In this document: piece after piece, positions 54,418 to 64,000 of the stretch
How the letters are laid out: every line of letters begins with the position of its first letter
How positions within the stretch are numbered: position 1 is the stretch's first letter
Notes under the pieces: model-generated
Databases searched by the model: none
The model's input: the letters and a program-made list of their open reading frames with translations, nothing else
Told to the model about the DNA's origin: nothing
Program-made: the position numbers and the translations under genes
Assembly: GCA_946122785.1 (NCBI GenBank)
Contig: CAMGYJ010000008.1
Span: 12,301,475 to 12,365,474 of the forward strand
Source of the DNA: Linum tenue
Lineage: Eukaryota > Streptophyta > Magnoliopsida > Malpighiales > Linaceae
Length of the DNA stretch: 64,000 nucleotides
Reading direction: 5' to 3'

Positions 54418-57400
54418 TCAAGCGAAGGAATGGATATCGAGAAGACCGAGCTTGCCAAAGAGGTGATGAAATTGATCAACGCTCAATCCTTTGGTGAAGA
54501 TGTCAGCGGGCTGCTCCGCAGTAGGGATCTTTGCCGGAGCAATCTCGCTAGACTGAACACGCTCGCGGACAAAGTGGCAATCCATCTCAACGTGTTTAGT
54601 ACGCTCATGGAAGACAGGATTGGCCGCGATATGGAGAGCGGCCTGATTATCACAGTACAAGGGAGTGGGACGCGGAGTAGAAACCCCCAAGTCACGCAGT
54701 AACCAACGGAGCCAGAGGACTTCACTAACCGTGTTTGCCATCGCACGGTATTCAGCTTCAGCAGACGAACGAGCAACAACTGTCTGCTTCTTGGTACGCC
54801 AGGAAACCGGTGACGAACCCAACATAATGAAGTAACCTGTGGTCGAACGTCGAGTGAGAGGGCAACCAGCCCAATCTGCATCACAAAATGCTGTCAGAGA
54901 AAGAGAACTAGAGGTAGGGAAGAACAAACCGCGACCCGGTGCTCCCTTCAGGTAACGAACAACACGAACTGCAGCATCTTCATGAGCTCGAGTAGGTGAC
55001 TGCATAGCCTGACTCAAGAGATTAACTGCATAGGTAATGTCCGGTCTGGTAACGGTGAGGTATAAGAGACGCCCCACCAACCGTCGATAGGCAGCAGCAT
55101 CAAGGGCAGGAGGAGAAGCAGCACGACCAAGATGATGCTGTTGTTCGATGGGTGTGGAGCAAGGTTTAGCTGCAGTCAGACCGGTTTCAGCAAGGATGTC
55201 CAGAACATACTTCCTTTGATTGAGGACAAGACCACGGGCCGAGCGGGCAACCTCAATTCCAAGGAAGTACTTGAGAGGTCCAAGGTCCTTGATAGTGAAA
55301 CGGTCGTGAAGAAATGCCTTAACACGGGTGATGAAGGACAGGTCATTGCCAGTGAGGATGACATCGTCAACATAGATAAGAGCAACCACAAAACTGGAAC
55401 CCTGGCGATATGTGAAGAGAGCATGATCAGCACGACTCTGAACAAACTTAAACTCCAATAAAGCCTGAGTGAATTTTTTATACCAATTTCGAGAAGTTTG
55501 GCGAAGACCGTAGATAGATTTGTGCAAACGACAAACTCGAGTGTCACCAGGCTGCGAAAAACCAGGAGGGACTTTCATGTAAACCTCCTCATCAAGCTCA
55601 CCATGCAGAAAGGCATTATTAACATCCAATTGATGGATATGCCAACCACGGGTAACTGCTACTGCAAGCAGACAACGAACAGTGACCAGTTTGGCCACAG
55701 GAGCGAAGGTGTCGTGGTAGTCGATACCCTCAACTTGAGTAAACCCCTTAGCAACGAGACGCGCTTTATAGCGCTCAACTGAACCATCTGGATTGAACTT
55801 GATTTTGAAAACCCATTTGCACTCAATTGCCCGCTTGCCAGGAGGTAAGAAAACAAGAGACCACGTACCATTGGCCTCTAACGCCGAAATCTCGGCCTGC
55901 ATGGCCACCCGCCAATGATGATGGCGAACAACCTGATGAAAATAAAATGGCTCATCAACGACCGATACAGCAGCAGCAAAAGCACGATGAGACGGCGACA
56001 AACGATGATAGGAGATGTAGTCATCGAGAGGGTAAACAGCTGTGGCCGAATGAGCCTTGCTGGGCAGGTTCACATCATAATCCTTTAAACGTGTAGAGGG
56101 GACACGAACTCGGTCACTCTTCCGAGGTTGGGGAGAACGAGATTCCACCACAGGAATAGCCACGACAGGAGGTTCTTCGACCGAAGTGCCAGACGCATCA
56201 CCTGGACTAGAGGGCGACATGTTGGCAGGCGTGGCTGAATCAGTGCGCGACGTAGGAGGAGGCGAGCCAGCTGAAGGAGATGCGGGCTCGGCAGCTGTGG
56301 TCTGCGGATCATCCGCATTTGGAGGATGGAGAAACTCGGCCAAATCGGCCAAGTCATGATCAAGTGATGGCGGTGCAAACTGAGGCATGGAAACCAGGGT
56401 AGGGGTAAGACGCGATGTATTCGCCATATCCCGGTAAGGAAACACTGATTCCAAGAAGCGTACATCACGAGAAGTATATATATGACGTTTCTCCAGATCA
56501 TAAACACGATAGCCACGTTGATTTGATGGATAACCAAGGAAAATACCGGCGCGTCCACGCTCACCAAATTTATGCAAATTATGATGAGTATCCCGGGAGT
56601 AAACCAAGCAGCCAAAGCTGCGCAAATGCTCATATGATGGATCTCGATCAAAAAGCAGTTGAAAAGGAGATTTGTTGCCAATGGTGACCAAGGGCATACG
56701 GTTGATAAGATAGGCTGCAGTAAGCACACACTCGCCCCAAAACTTTATGGGCAGGTTGGCATGAAAACGCAGGGCACGCGCAGTATCAAGAAGATGTCTA
56801 TGCTTGCGTTCCACGACACCGTTTTGTTGAGGAGTGTCTGTGCACGAAGTCTGCAGCATAATTCCTTCTTGCTCATAAAAAGAAGTCAACAGATTAGTGG
56901 AGAACTCGGGACCATTATCTGCCTGAATGCGACGAACCTGCTTGCCAAACTTTGTGCGAGCAAGGTTGCAGAAAAATAAGAGGAAACGACCAACATCAGA
57001 CTTATAACGCATTAAGAAGACCCAAACTGCCCGACTATAATCATCCACGATAGTCAAAAAGTAATGAGCTCCGGAAATAGAAGCTGTCTGATAACTGCCC
57101 CAAATGTCAACGTGTATGAGCTCAAAACAAGACACTGACTTAATAGTACTGGGTGCAAAAGAGTCTCGTGTCTGTTTTGCTCGAAGACAAGACCGACAAG
57201 GTTCTTTATGATGAGCTAAAGAACATGAAATAAATTTCTCCAAAACAGCAAGTTTCGCTGGAGACGGATGACCCAAACGGCTATGCCAAAGCTCCGCATT
57301 ATCCACAGCCCGTCGAACAGAATGCGCCATAGGATGACCCTGATCAAACAGCCGGAGATAATACAATCCATCCACATGCTTACCCATCCCAATCAGCTTC

Positions 57401-58767
57401 TTGGAGGGTAAGTCCTGAATGATACAGAAATCACTCAAGAAAATTAATGCCACTGGAAGATCAGTAGTAAGCCGACTCACAGATAATAGGTTGCACTGAA
57501 AATCTGGAACATGCAGTACTCGACGAAGAGGTAAATCAGTAGACAAACTGGCAGTGCCTATACTGTGAACTTTAACCCCACTACCATTAGGAATCTTAAC
57601 CTGCAAAGTTGGAGATGTATCCAACTCATTATCCAACAACGAAACATCATTAACAATATGCTCATTGCAACCACTGTCAATCACCCAAGCAGAATTAGGA
57701 ACCGATAACGTACCCGCCATATTTGAAGTAGGATCAAACGAGGCAGTGGGCAGTTTCTGGTCAGCAGCTAAAAAGCTCTTCAGCTGGGTAAACTGGGCGG
57801 CTGTAAGGCCAGGAATTGGACTGTCCCCTGCCTCTACCTGAGCCGCCTGAGGAATGGATTTCACACCCCGATCATTGCGCCGACGTGGACGCTCCCCTTT
57901 GCTGTCATCACGAGGAGGAAAACCAATGAGTTTGTAACATGTTTCCTTAAAATGACCAACCTTGTTGCAATGTGAGCATCTCGGCTTTCCATCCGCATCA
58001 CGCTCGCCCGGTTGAGAACCCCGATCAGAACGGCGCTCCCCCTGAATCTGGAACGCAGCTGCCTCGGATTTGGGACGCCGACTGTGCGCGATATTTCGCT
58101 GCTGCTCATCATTAGTGACCATGCGATAAGCCTCGGCTAATGTCGGTGTTGGCTTCATCGCAAGGATTTGAGACTTTACGGTAGAAAAGGCATCATCTAG
58201 GCCCATCAAAAAATCAAAGAGTTGCTCACTCTCTTTGACTGACCGCTGCCGCTGCTTGACATCGCACGTACAGCCATGACAAGAGCACTCCAAGGAAGGA
58301 GCCAAGGAGTGAATTTCGTCCCAATACCCCCGCAATTTAGTGTAGAAGGCTGAGACTGAAGATTTCTCCTGCTGGAGAAGACCAATATTTCGCCGCAATT
58401 CGTAGAGCCGAGAGGCGCTACCCTGACCAAATCGAGCTTGAATATCCAGCCATATTTCTCTGGACGTCGAGGCGAACCGGACGCTACTACGAACCTCCTT
58501 GGACATGGCGGTTTTCAACCACCCCTTAACCATTGCATCACAACGCTTCCAAGTGTCCCGATCAGCACCCGACTCGGGAATAGGAAAGCTCCCATCAACA
58601 AAACCGAGTTTGTTTTTAGCAAGAAGACAATCGGTGATGTCCCCAATCCACTCACCATAATTAACGTCGGTAAGTAATTCCCCAACAAACAATTGACTGG
58701 GGTTGTCCGATCGATGGAGATAGAGAGGGGAAGGCGATTGTGAATCATCTGCCGAAGTACCACTCAT
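54418..58767 (-). CDS. Copia 3 gag-pol polyprotein
   Basis: Uninterrupted frame. The first ATG at 58815 overlaps the LTR/primer site and is unlikely; MSGTSADD at 58767 is preferred, giving about 1449 residues. Gag (LFVGELLTDVNYGEW) and a CCHC knuckle (CSHCNKVGHFKETC) are followed by the protease IDSGCN. Integrase has HVDIWG, ADNG and NGVVERKH; reverse transcriptase has YVDDVILTGND; RNase H has SSAEAEYRAMA. Colinear with copia 1 along the whole polyprotein but clearly a different family. The gag remnants at 38.2 and 50.9 kb resemble this one. Intact by eye. Confidence 0.95.
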   Translation of the reverse strand: MSGTSADDSQSPSPLYLHRSDNPSQLFVGELLTDVNYGEWIGDITDCLLAKNKLGFVDGSFPIPESGADRDTWKRCDAMVKGWLKTAMSKEVRSSVRFASTSREIWLDIQARFGQGSASRLYELRRNIGLLQQEKSSVSAFYTKLRGYWDEIHSLAPSLECSCHGCTCDVKQRQRSVKESEQLFDFLMGLDDAFSTVKSQILAMKPTPTLAEAYRMVTNDEQQRNIAHSRRPKSEAAAFQIQGERRSDRGSQPGERDADGKPRCSHCNKVGHFKETCYKLIGFPPRDDSKGERPRRRNDRGVKSIPQAAQVEAGDSPIPGLTAAQFTQLKSFLAADQKLPTASFDPTSNMAGTLSVPNSAWVIDSGCNEHIVNDVSLLDNELDTSPTLQVKIPNGSGVKVHSIGTASLSTDLPLRRVLHVPDFQCNLLSVSRLTTDLPVALIFLSDFCIIQDLPSKKLIGMGKHVDGLYYLRLFDQGHPMAHSVRRAVDNAELWHSRLGHPSPAKLAVLEKFISCSLAHHKEPCRSCLRAKQTRDSFAPSTIKSVSCFELIHVDIWGSYQTASISGAHYFLTIVDDYSRAVWVFLMRYKSDVGRFLLFFCNLARTKFGKQVRRIQADNGPEFSTNLLTSFYEQEGIMLQTSCTDTPQQNGVVERKHRHLLDTARALRFHANLPIKFWGECVLTAAYLINRMPLVTIGNKSPFQLLFDRDPSYEHLRSFGCLVYSRDTHHNLHKFGERGRAGIFLGYPSNQRGYRVYDLEKRHIYTSRDVRFLESVFPYRDMANTSRLTPTLVSMPQFAPPSLDHDLADLAEFLHPPNADDPQTTAAEPASPSAGSPPPTSRTDSATPANMSPSSPGDASGTSVEEPPVVAIPVVESRSPQPRKSDRVRVPSTRLKDYDVNLPSKAHSATAVYPLDDYISYHRLSPSHRAFAAAVSVVDEPFYFHQVVRHHHWRVAMQAEISALEANGTWSLVFLPPGKRAIECKWVFKIKFNPDGSVERYKARLVAKGFTQVEGIDYHDTFAPVAKLVTVRCLLAVAVTRGWHIHQLDVNNAFLHGELDEEVYMKVPPGFSQPGDTRVCRLHKSIYGLRQTSRNWYKKFTQALLEFKFVQSRADHALFTYRQGSSFVVALIYVDDVILTGNDLSFITRVKAFLHDRFTIKDLGPLKYFLGIEVARSARGLVLNQRKYVLDILAETGLTAAKPCSTPIEQQHHLGRAASPPALDAAAYRRLVGRLLYLTVTRPDITYAVNLLSQAMQSPTRAHEDAAVRVVRYLKGAPGRGLFFPTSSSLSLTAFCDADWAGCPLTRRSTTGYFIMLGSSPVSWRTKKQTVVARSSAEAEYRAMANTVSEVLWLRWLLRDLGVSTPRPTPLYCDNQAALHIAANPVFHERTKHVEMDCHFVRERVQSSEIAPAKIPTAEQPADIFTKGLSVDQFHHLFGKLGLLDIHSFA

Positions 58768-58814
58768 GATGAACGAAAGAGAACCCTGTGAATCCACTCG
58801 CAGCTCTGATACCA

Positions 58815-59086
58815 TGTAAAATACGATGATTGCGGAAACGAAAGAACACGAGAATTTACGTGGTTTCCCCGTTCACAACCGAACGGGACTAGTCCACGGA
58901 GAACTCTACACTCTCAGAGATGTATGTTATTTCTTCTTTTCTCTGTTTCTTATCTGCGGCGCATACAGGGAACCAGAAATAAATAGTCCAGCAAGCTTGG
59001 TCACCAAGCAACGTAAAGCTAGAGGTAAAGACCTAGGAAAATAACAAAAGCAGTCCTCAGGAAATAAGTATGTACAAAAGAGCCTC
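58815..59086 (-). repeat. 5' LTR of copia 3
   Basis: 272 bp. Lacks the terminal four bases present in the 3' LTR, at the junction with F-box C. Confidence 0.9.
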
Positions 59087-59353
59087 CACCGACTCCACTC
59101 CACCGCCGCGCTCGCCAGTCCCTTGCCGTTGGACTCACTCTCTTACGTCCAAATAGATGTGGCTGGTGTATACGCGAGGCATTACCAACGGCAACATGGA
59201 CGGCCAATCACAGAGGAGTTTCGAAGCATTCGCCGCTCAAGGATCGTCGCAAAGGCCGGCGCGTGGTTGCTTCCTAGGGAATCAGGCGAGATCTACAGTT
59301 GTTTCAATCCTCTGCTTCGATATCCTGCGAGCTTAATCAACCTACCCCCACTG

Positions 59354-61530
59354 GTACGTAATGCATGCATCTTATCCTACCTACGTACGTACATAGCTAC
59401 TTCCTACTTAGTTTTGAGTTTATTCTAGTATTCTACCAATTAGGGTTTGTAATAACTAAGTTTTCGATTTCATTAAAATTCCAAATCCTGCAAATATTTA
59501 AAAATTTGTAATAACTAAGGCTGCCTAGTCTTCAAGTGTTCTGTGCCTTGGGCCTTGCCATGTGACTGAAAGGAAGAAAGAACGACTTGGGCCCTAATCT
59601 GCTTGGGGGGGGGGGGGGGGGGGGGGTAACAAATTCCATTGTAGGCCCGGATTTGCCCATGGACAGTGTGGGCTCGGATTTGCCATCCCAAAATTGTCTT
59701 GATTAGCAATGGTTATGGAAATAAGTGTAGGATTAATTCCTTTATGCCACAACTTTATCAAACATAAAGCTAAGCCACTTGCTTGCTCTAATGGGCATGT
59801 GCACAGTGTTATAAATCTTTGTGAATCTAGTAAAGTAGCCATTTTTTTTCCTTTAACCGACACTACAATAATTCTAGTGGGGAAGGGTGAATTATCTACA
59901 AGAATTGTTAAGTTGGTGATTGAAATGCAGTTTGAGTACAGTACAGTCTCACAAAAAATTCTAACGGTCATGGGCGTGAGTGACGTACGTGGTTCATGGG
60001 TCGGCAAAAAAATTATCGATACTAATTCGAGTGGGTAGCGAATAAGTTTAGGTCCCTAGATTAATAATAAAGATTCGTTTGTTCATCATACAATTATTCA
60101 ATTAGTGGGTATTTTATATCACTCGACTAATAGTTAAGAATTGTATTCTCGTAGTGGGGATAAGAAATTGGCACAAGAAAAAAAACCATGCAAAAATGTA
60201 ATCCTGCCACTGGAATTCTCAAAAGTCAAGTTTGTTGTGATGAGATTGGTATATATGGTAGGTGAAACTCTCCAACAAAGTGATAACTAACCCCAAAATA
60301 AAATCTAAAATCAGTGGGTATTTTACTTTTATTTTTTCTGATTTCCAATTTGGTGGGCTTCTTTTGCATAGGTCAGTCAAGCCCCCACAGCCACAACTAT
60401 ACTCTAGTATTCTTTCCCCCACTAAACTTGATTAAATAAACATGTTTAGCATATTGATGACATGATTAGCTGATGATTAGGCGGATCATTGGTCATTCTG
60501 GGATTAAAACCTGTTAAATTACAAACTAATCGATTTTTTTTTATACATATTGCCTTGGAAAATGATATATGTCTAATAAAATTTAGTAAATTCATAGAAT
60601 TTATAGGATCTAACATATCTGTCAGTTCATAGATTCTAAAAAGGTTTTTAAGCTAATAGACAAATACGAGCTTGTGAGCATCGAGCATGAATGCATGCTT
60701 ATGCAAATGGGATGCCATCATGTTGGATATCATCGAGCATGCCTCTAGCATCATATCCAGGCAGACCATATATTTTTGTGGTGGTTCTAAAAATTATCAG
60801 AAAACTGTACAATACATGCTTAAGTATATGCCTAATGACATATGAACAAGCTAGATATCTCAAAGGGGAATGCCAAAAAATATGATAAGAACAAAGAAAG
60901 CAACTAAAGAAAATATGAGCAATATCAAGGCGATGTATATCATTCAAAATTTTCACAAAATACCTATATGCAACACTCAAATACATAACCAGTTTCTACT
61001 TGTTTATCGTCTCTTCCTAAAAATTAATTTCACCTTGAATAAACCCTCAGAATTGGCTCACTTCTTTGTTTGATATTGTTCATAGCTACCCTCAAGTAAA
61101 ATACTGGTAACAATCTATTTATACGATACTGTTTTTTTTTTTTACCTACACAAGTATAAAGATAATGACTTGTATTCTTTATAGAAAATGCCAAAGAAAC
61201 AAATGCATAAGTGAGCCACATGGAACATTGGAATGAAATTGTGGAAAAAGAGAGCTGGACAAAAGCAATCAATCACTACTCAATATGCACAACCTTTTTG
61301 TCAGCCTCCCTCAATCCACTCATTTTCATAAAAATATCCAACAAATTTGTAGTCGGCTAGTTAATATTTAATGCAATACACACGATGATTTATGAGAAAG
61401 AAATAATAGTACCACTTGTTGTCAGTACAAATACAATACAATACAATACACACGATGATGAAGAAACAGAGCACGCGGAAAGGCATGGGGAGATCACAAA
61501 CACAACGGCCATGGGACGATCTCTGTCCTG
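59354..61530. other. Intergenic region with poly-G tract
   Basis: A run of about 22 G at 59606-59627 is the only striking feature. The remainder is AT-rich with no supported gene. Confidence 0.5.
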
Positions 61531-61533
61531 ATC

Positions 61534-62085
61534 TTGATCTGCGAATTCGGCTCCGTTTGCAAGAACTGGCAAAGCATTAACTCCACGCACAGCCGACTTC
61601 GCGGCACGGTCCTCCCACAACGCCAATTTCACAATCTGCAACTTTCGCAGAGGTCCAACCATAACATCACACCCGCCGCAGGGATTTGTCCGGCGCGTCC
61701 ATCGTCGGGAGCTGCAGTGGCCGGTGGCTGCTAAGCAATTCCTCCGGCCGAATATTCTGCTGCTTCAATCCGCTGCTCCAAACGATCGAACAACGTCATC
61801 AAAGTGCCGAGAGCGGCGTAGTATAAGCATAATGCCTACCTGTGCGCCTGTTGGCACCAGAACGATTCCACAGGATCAACTCTCTGCGAGTAGTGGCGGC
61901 GGCCGATGAAGTGGCGAGTTGGGAGAGGGTTAAGAAAGGACCCGACGGTGGCTTCCGGCTGTTGACGGCGGAGAGAGAAAGGCCGGCGAAGGAGGATTTG
62001 TGGGACTGTTCTATTGAGGATAAGGATGAGAGTACAACGGCGTCCTTCGGAAGAGCGGACAACAGGAGCACGGTGAGACTGAAGT
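61534..62085 (+). pseudogene. F-box copy D, two degenerate fragments
   Basis: 61534-61740 reads FGSVCKNWQSINST, the end of the F-box, then loses similarity. 61870-62075 reads NSLRVVAAADEVASWERVKK...FRLLTAERERP, matching the exon 2 region LHVVVAP...VVSWERD...FRLLTLERK of copy A. The part between, including the DUF295 core, is missing. The end abuts copia RT sequence without a gap. Confidence 0.65.
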
Positions 62086-63405
62086 ATGGCGATCTTCATT
62101 TGTCAACAGAAGTATGTAAGAGAAGTATTCAACAAGTTTAATTTGCAGGAATGTAACCATGTTCATATCCCCATTGCACCTGGTGCAAAATTGACCAAGG
62201 CTGGAGATGGATACCTAGTAGATACCACTGAATACAAGAAGCTGATTGGGAGTCTAGTCTTATTTACCTCACAGCAACGAGACCTGATCTTATGTTTGCA
62301 GTTTGCTTGTTGAGCAGGTTTATGGAGACTCCAACTCGACAGCACATGCTAGCAGGGAAGAGGGTTTTGAGATATTTGAAAAGGACTCTAAAGCATGGCA
62401 TTATGTATCATAGGAACAATGGGAGGATTGTTTGTATGGCTGTACAGACAGTCATTATGTTGGGGACATTGGTACAGCAAGAAAAGCACAAGTGGCTACA
62501 TATTTTTCATGGCTGGAGGGGCTGTTTTTTGGGCATCTAAGAAGCAGCCAGTAGTAACTCTGTCAACTACTGAGGTAGAATTCGTTGCTGCTGCCTATTG
62601 TGCAACACAATGTGTGTGGCTGAGAAGAATCATAAGGGATCTATGATGACAGGAGTGTGTGAATGGGACTACAGTTATACTGTGTGATAACAACTCAACC
62701 ATTAAGCTATCTAAGAACCCTGTGTTCCATGGTCGAAGCAAACACATAAATGTTAGGTTTCATTTTCTTAGGGATCTAGCAAAAGATGGGATTGTGGAAT
62801 TGAGGTACTGTGGAGCTCAGGACCAAGTGGCTGATATCATGACAAAGGCATTGAAGATAGAGACATTTCTGAAACTAAGAAGCAAGTTGGGGATCTGTGA
62901 TCTGGACGAAGTTGCATAACTGAGAGGAGCAGAGGAGGATGCAGTGAACTGAAGCGTAAACCAGATGGGCTTCAGTTCGGGGGAGGATATGTTGGACTGA
63001 ATCTCTGTTGACAAGATATCCTAGCTGCACAAGGATTGGAGGGGCGCCAAGTAGTCAGTTTGAATGTTTGAAATGGAGTCTACCGTTGTTCAAAGAGGTG
63101 TCGTTTGAGTCAGGTTAATTAAGTGAGTGTGTGAAATAAGGAAACTGTGTCATTTGCAGTTTTACCAAGTCGGTACCTTATGTTTGGTCAAGTGTCAATC
63201 GAGTCCTAAGTATAGTAGTTAGTTGGTTGAACTCCTTTAGCTGAGTAAGTGTTTAGCAGACCGTGGAAGCCTTGATTTCAGGGTAGTGGGTCATTGGTAG
63301 CAGCCTAAGTTTGTGGTTTGCACCTCTCGTATGTATTCAGAAGTTCCCCATTCAATAAAGGGCTGTCAAATTGCAATACGTACCGTGGCGGTTTACAGGC
63401 TTTAC
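62086..63405 (+). mobile_element. Truncated copia remnant 4 (RT end, RNase H, polypurine tract, LTR start)
   Basis: Decayed pol: the RT end (ICQQKYVREVFNKFN...) and the RNase H region (SGYIFFMAGGAVFWASKKQPVV, VILCDNNSTIKLSKNPVFH, ADIMTKAL) occur in several frames between 62086 and 62919. A polypurine tract (62977-62989) and TGTTGGACTG (62990) mark the start of a 3' LTR. An AATAAA at 63353 fits an LTR polyadenylation signal. The 5' half is missing; the LTR end near 63405 is a guess. Not the same family as copia 1-3. Confidence 0.75.
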
Positions 63406-63663
63406 ATTCTATTCTATGGATAGCATAATACTAGGGTTTGTTATAAGGAGAGCATTAGGTCTATAAACATGCACAAAAAGGTGCAGTTGTTGATTATTAT
63501 TATTACTAATTTTTTGTTTGTTATAATACACGGGTGGAAATTGCCGATGAAATGGTCCATATCCTACTCTCTTTTCTCAATTGTGGTTGTAGACTATTTT
63601 CTTATTGAAGATAAAACAAATGTATGGAAAATTTGTTGATTGGCCAATTTACCACAGGCTCTT
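63406..63663. other. Spacer and promoter of F-box E
   Basis: AT-rich; nothing else recognised. Confidence 0.4.
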
Positions 63664-63671
63664 TATAAATA
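63664..63671 (+). promoter_or_regulatory. TATA box (TATAAATA) of F-box copy E
   Basis: 55 nt upstream of the ATG at 63719. Expected transcription start near 63695. Confidence 0.55.
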
Positions 63672-63718
63672 GAAGCTCAATAGTCTGTCAAGAACATAGA
63701 ATGAAATTTTGATGGAAG

Positions 63719-64000
63719 ATGACGAGTAGTTGCAAAGCAATTTATAACAACAACAACCACGAGAGATTCGCAAGTGAAGGAGATCAACAATGTCGAGCAT
63801 GGAGAGATATATGTACAGATCTCTTGAATTTCGTGTATGCGAAACTCAATTCCAATGTGGAAGGTGTCCGATTCGGCTCCGTTTGCAAGAACTGGCACCA
63901 AGTTCACTCTCTGGCCGCACTCTCCAATCCCCATCCAACAGCGAGTGGTACATTCTTCGACATCCGACTCACAATGGAGAATCAAGCTGAGACACTCCGC
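63719..64000 (+). CDS. F-box protein E, 5' part, continues past the window
   Basis: Open for all 94 codons to the window edge. It starts MTSSCKAIYNN and carries an F-box-like stretch (RDICTDLLNFVYAKL...VRFGSVCKNWHQVHSLAALSNP, about residues 33-73) homologous to copies A-C. It has a TATA box and no lesions in the visible part. The last residues visible (TMENQAETLR) correspond to the mid-exon 1 region of B. Whether exon 2 is present cannot be seen. Confidence 0.7.
   Translation, partial: MTSSCKAIYNNNNHERFASEGDQQCRAWRDICTDLLNFVYAKLNSNVEGVRFGSVCKNWHQVHSLAALSNPHPTASGTFFDIRLTMENQAETLR

Larger units (their letters stand above)
54135..59086 (-). mobile_element. Ty1/copia retrotransposon 3, nearly full length
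   Basis: LTRs 54135-54410 (276 bp) and 58815-59086 (272 bp) differ by two substitutions (about 99.3%), and the outer end of the right LTR lacks the last four bases. Primer-binding site TGGTATCAGAGCTG abuts the 5' LTR (about 58800-58814); polypurine tract GAGGGGGAG abuts the 3' LTR. An exact 5-bp target duplication is not seen. Comparison with F-box A suggests a 6-bp loss at the right junction. Confidence 0.93.
53929..59353 (+). pseudogene. F-box copy C, frameshifted, split by copia 3, lacking exon 2
   Basis: 53929-54134 and 59087-59353 together correspond to exon 1 of F-box A. The N-terminal frame (MMTTSSCVVLSNN) is out of register with the F-box itself because of a length change in the 'gacgacgacg' stretch (about 53983-54015). 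Copia 3 separates 'GGCAC' from 'CGACTCC'. The sequence ends at the exon 1 splice donor (GTACGTAATGC, 59354) and the second exon is absent downstream. Confidence 0.8.

Overview
The window is nuclear DNA from a flowering plant, most likely a eudicot. The genes have several introns, U-rich intron ends and TATAAAT promoters. The repeats are typical plant families: Ty1/copia elements primed by initiator-Met tRNA, a Ty3/gypsy element, and hAT-like and Tourist-like MITEs. I do not name a species. No bacterial-type operon, CRISPR array, rRNA or tRNA gene was recognised.

Layout. 1-4.4 kb: 3' part of a Ty3/gypsy (probably Tat-lineage) element with an intact, spliced gene on its antisense strand. 5.4-8.8 kb: two intronless signalling genes arranged tail to tail, a calmodulin-like protein (+) and a LysM receptor-like pseudokinase (-). 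9-13 kb: AT-rich spacer with MITEs. 13.3-15.2 kb: cytosolic ribulose-phosphate 3-epimerase (-), eight exons including a 5-nt microexon and one GC-AG intron. 16.2-23.6 kb: NFRKB/INO80-complex-like gene (+), about ten coding exons with one GC-AG intron and several uORFs. 23.9 kb: a stray copy of an RPE exon. 24-30 kb: spacer with non-autonomous DNA transposons.

30-64 kb is a repeat-rich accessory region built from two duplicated gene families: an unrecognised multi-pass membrane protein (copies at 30.3 and 49.1 kb, in opposite orientations) and an F-box/DUF295-like family (A 38.8-40.2, B 51.5-53.0, C 53.9-59.4, D about 61.5-62.1, E 63.7-end). Three different Ty1/copia elements sit inside exons of these copies: one in each membrane-protein paralogue and one in F-box C. 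LTR identities of 100%, about 99.4% and about 99.3% make all three insertions recent. There is also a solo LTR with a perfect target duplication, several copia remnants, and a hAT-like MITE that supplies the apparent start codon of F-box B.

How the genes relate. The signalling and housekeeping genes of the left half are intact and independent; each has its own promoter. The calmodulin-like protein and LysM receptor would act in calcium and chitin-type signalling, RPE in the pentose phosphate pathway, and the NFRKB-like protein in chromatin remodelling. The right half is a birth-and-death cluster in which duplication, deletion and transposition have left few intact genes (F-box A and B, perhaps E).

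The most unusual object is the copia element at 43465-49024. Its gag-protease and integrase are recognisable, but reverse transcriptase and RNase H are absent. In their place, in frame with the integrase C-terminus, is a segment of about 300 residues that resembles the 'putative plant transposon protein' domain otherwise seen in additional ORFs of plant retroelements. Exon boundaries below were worked out by hand from splice signals, reading phase and remembered family conservation.
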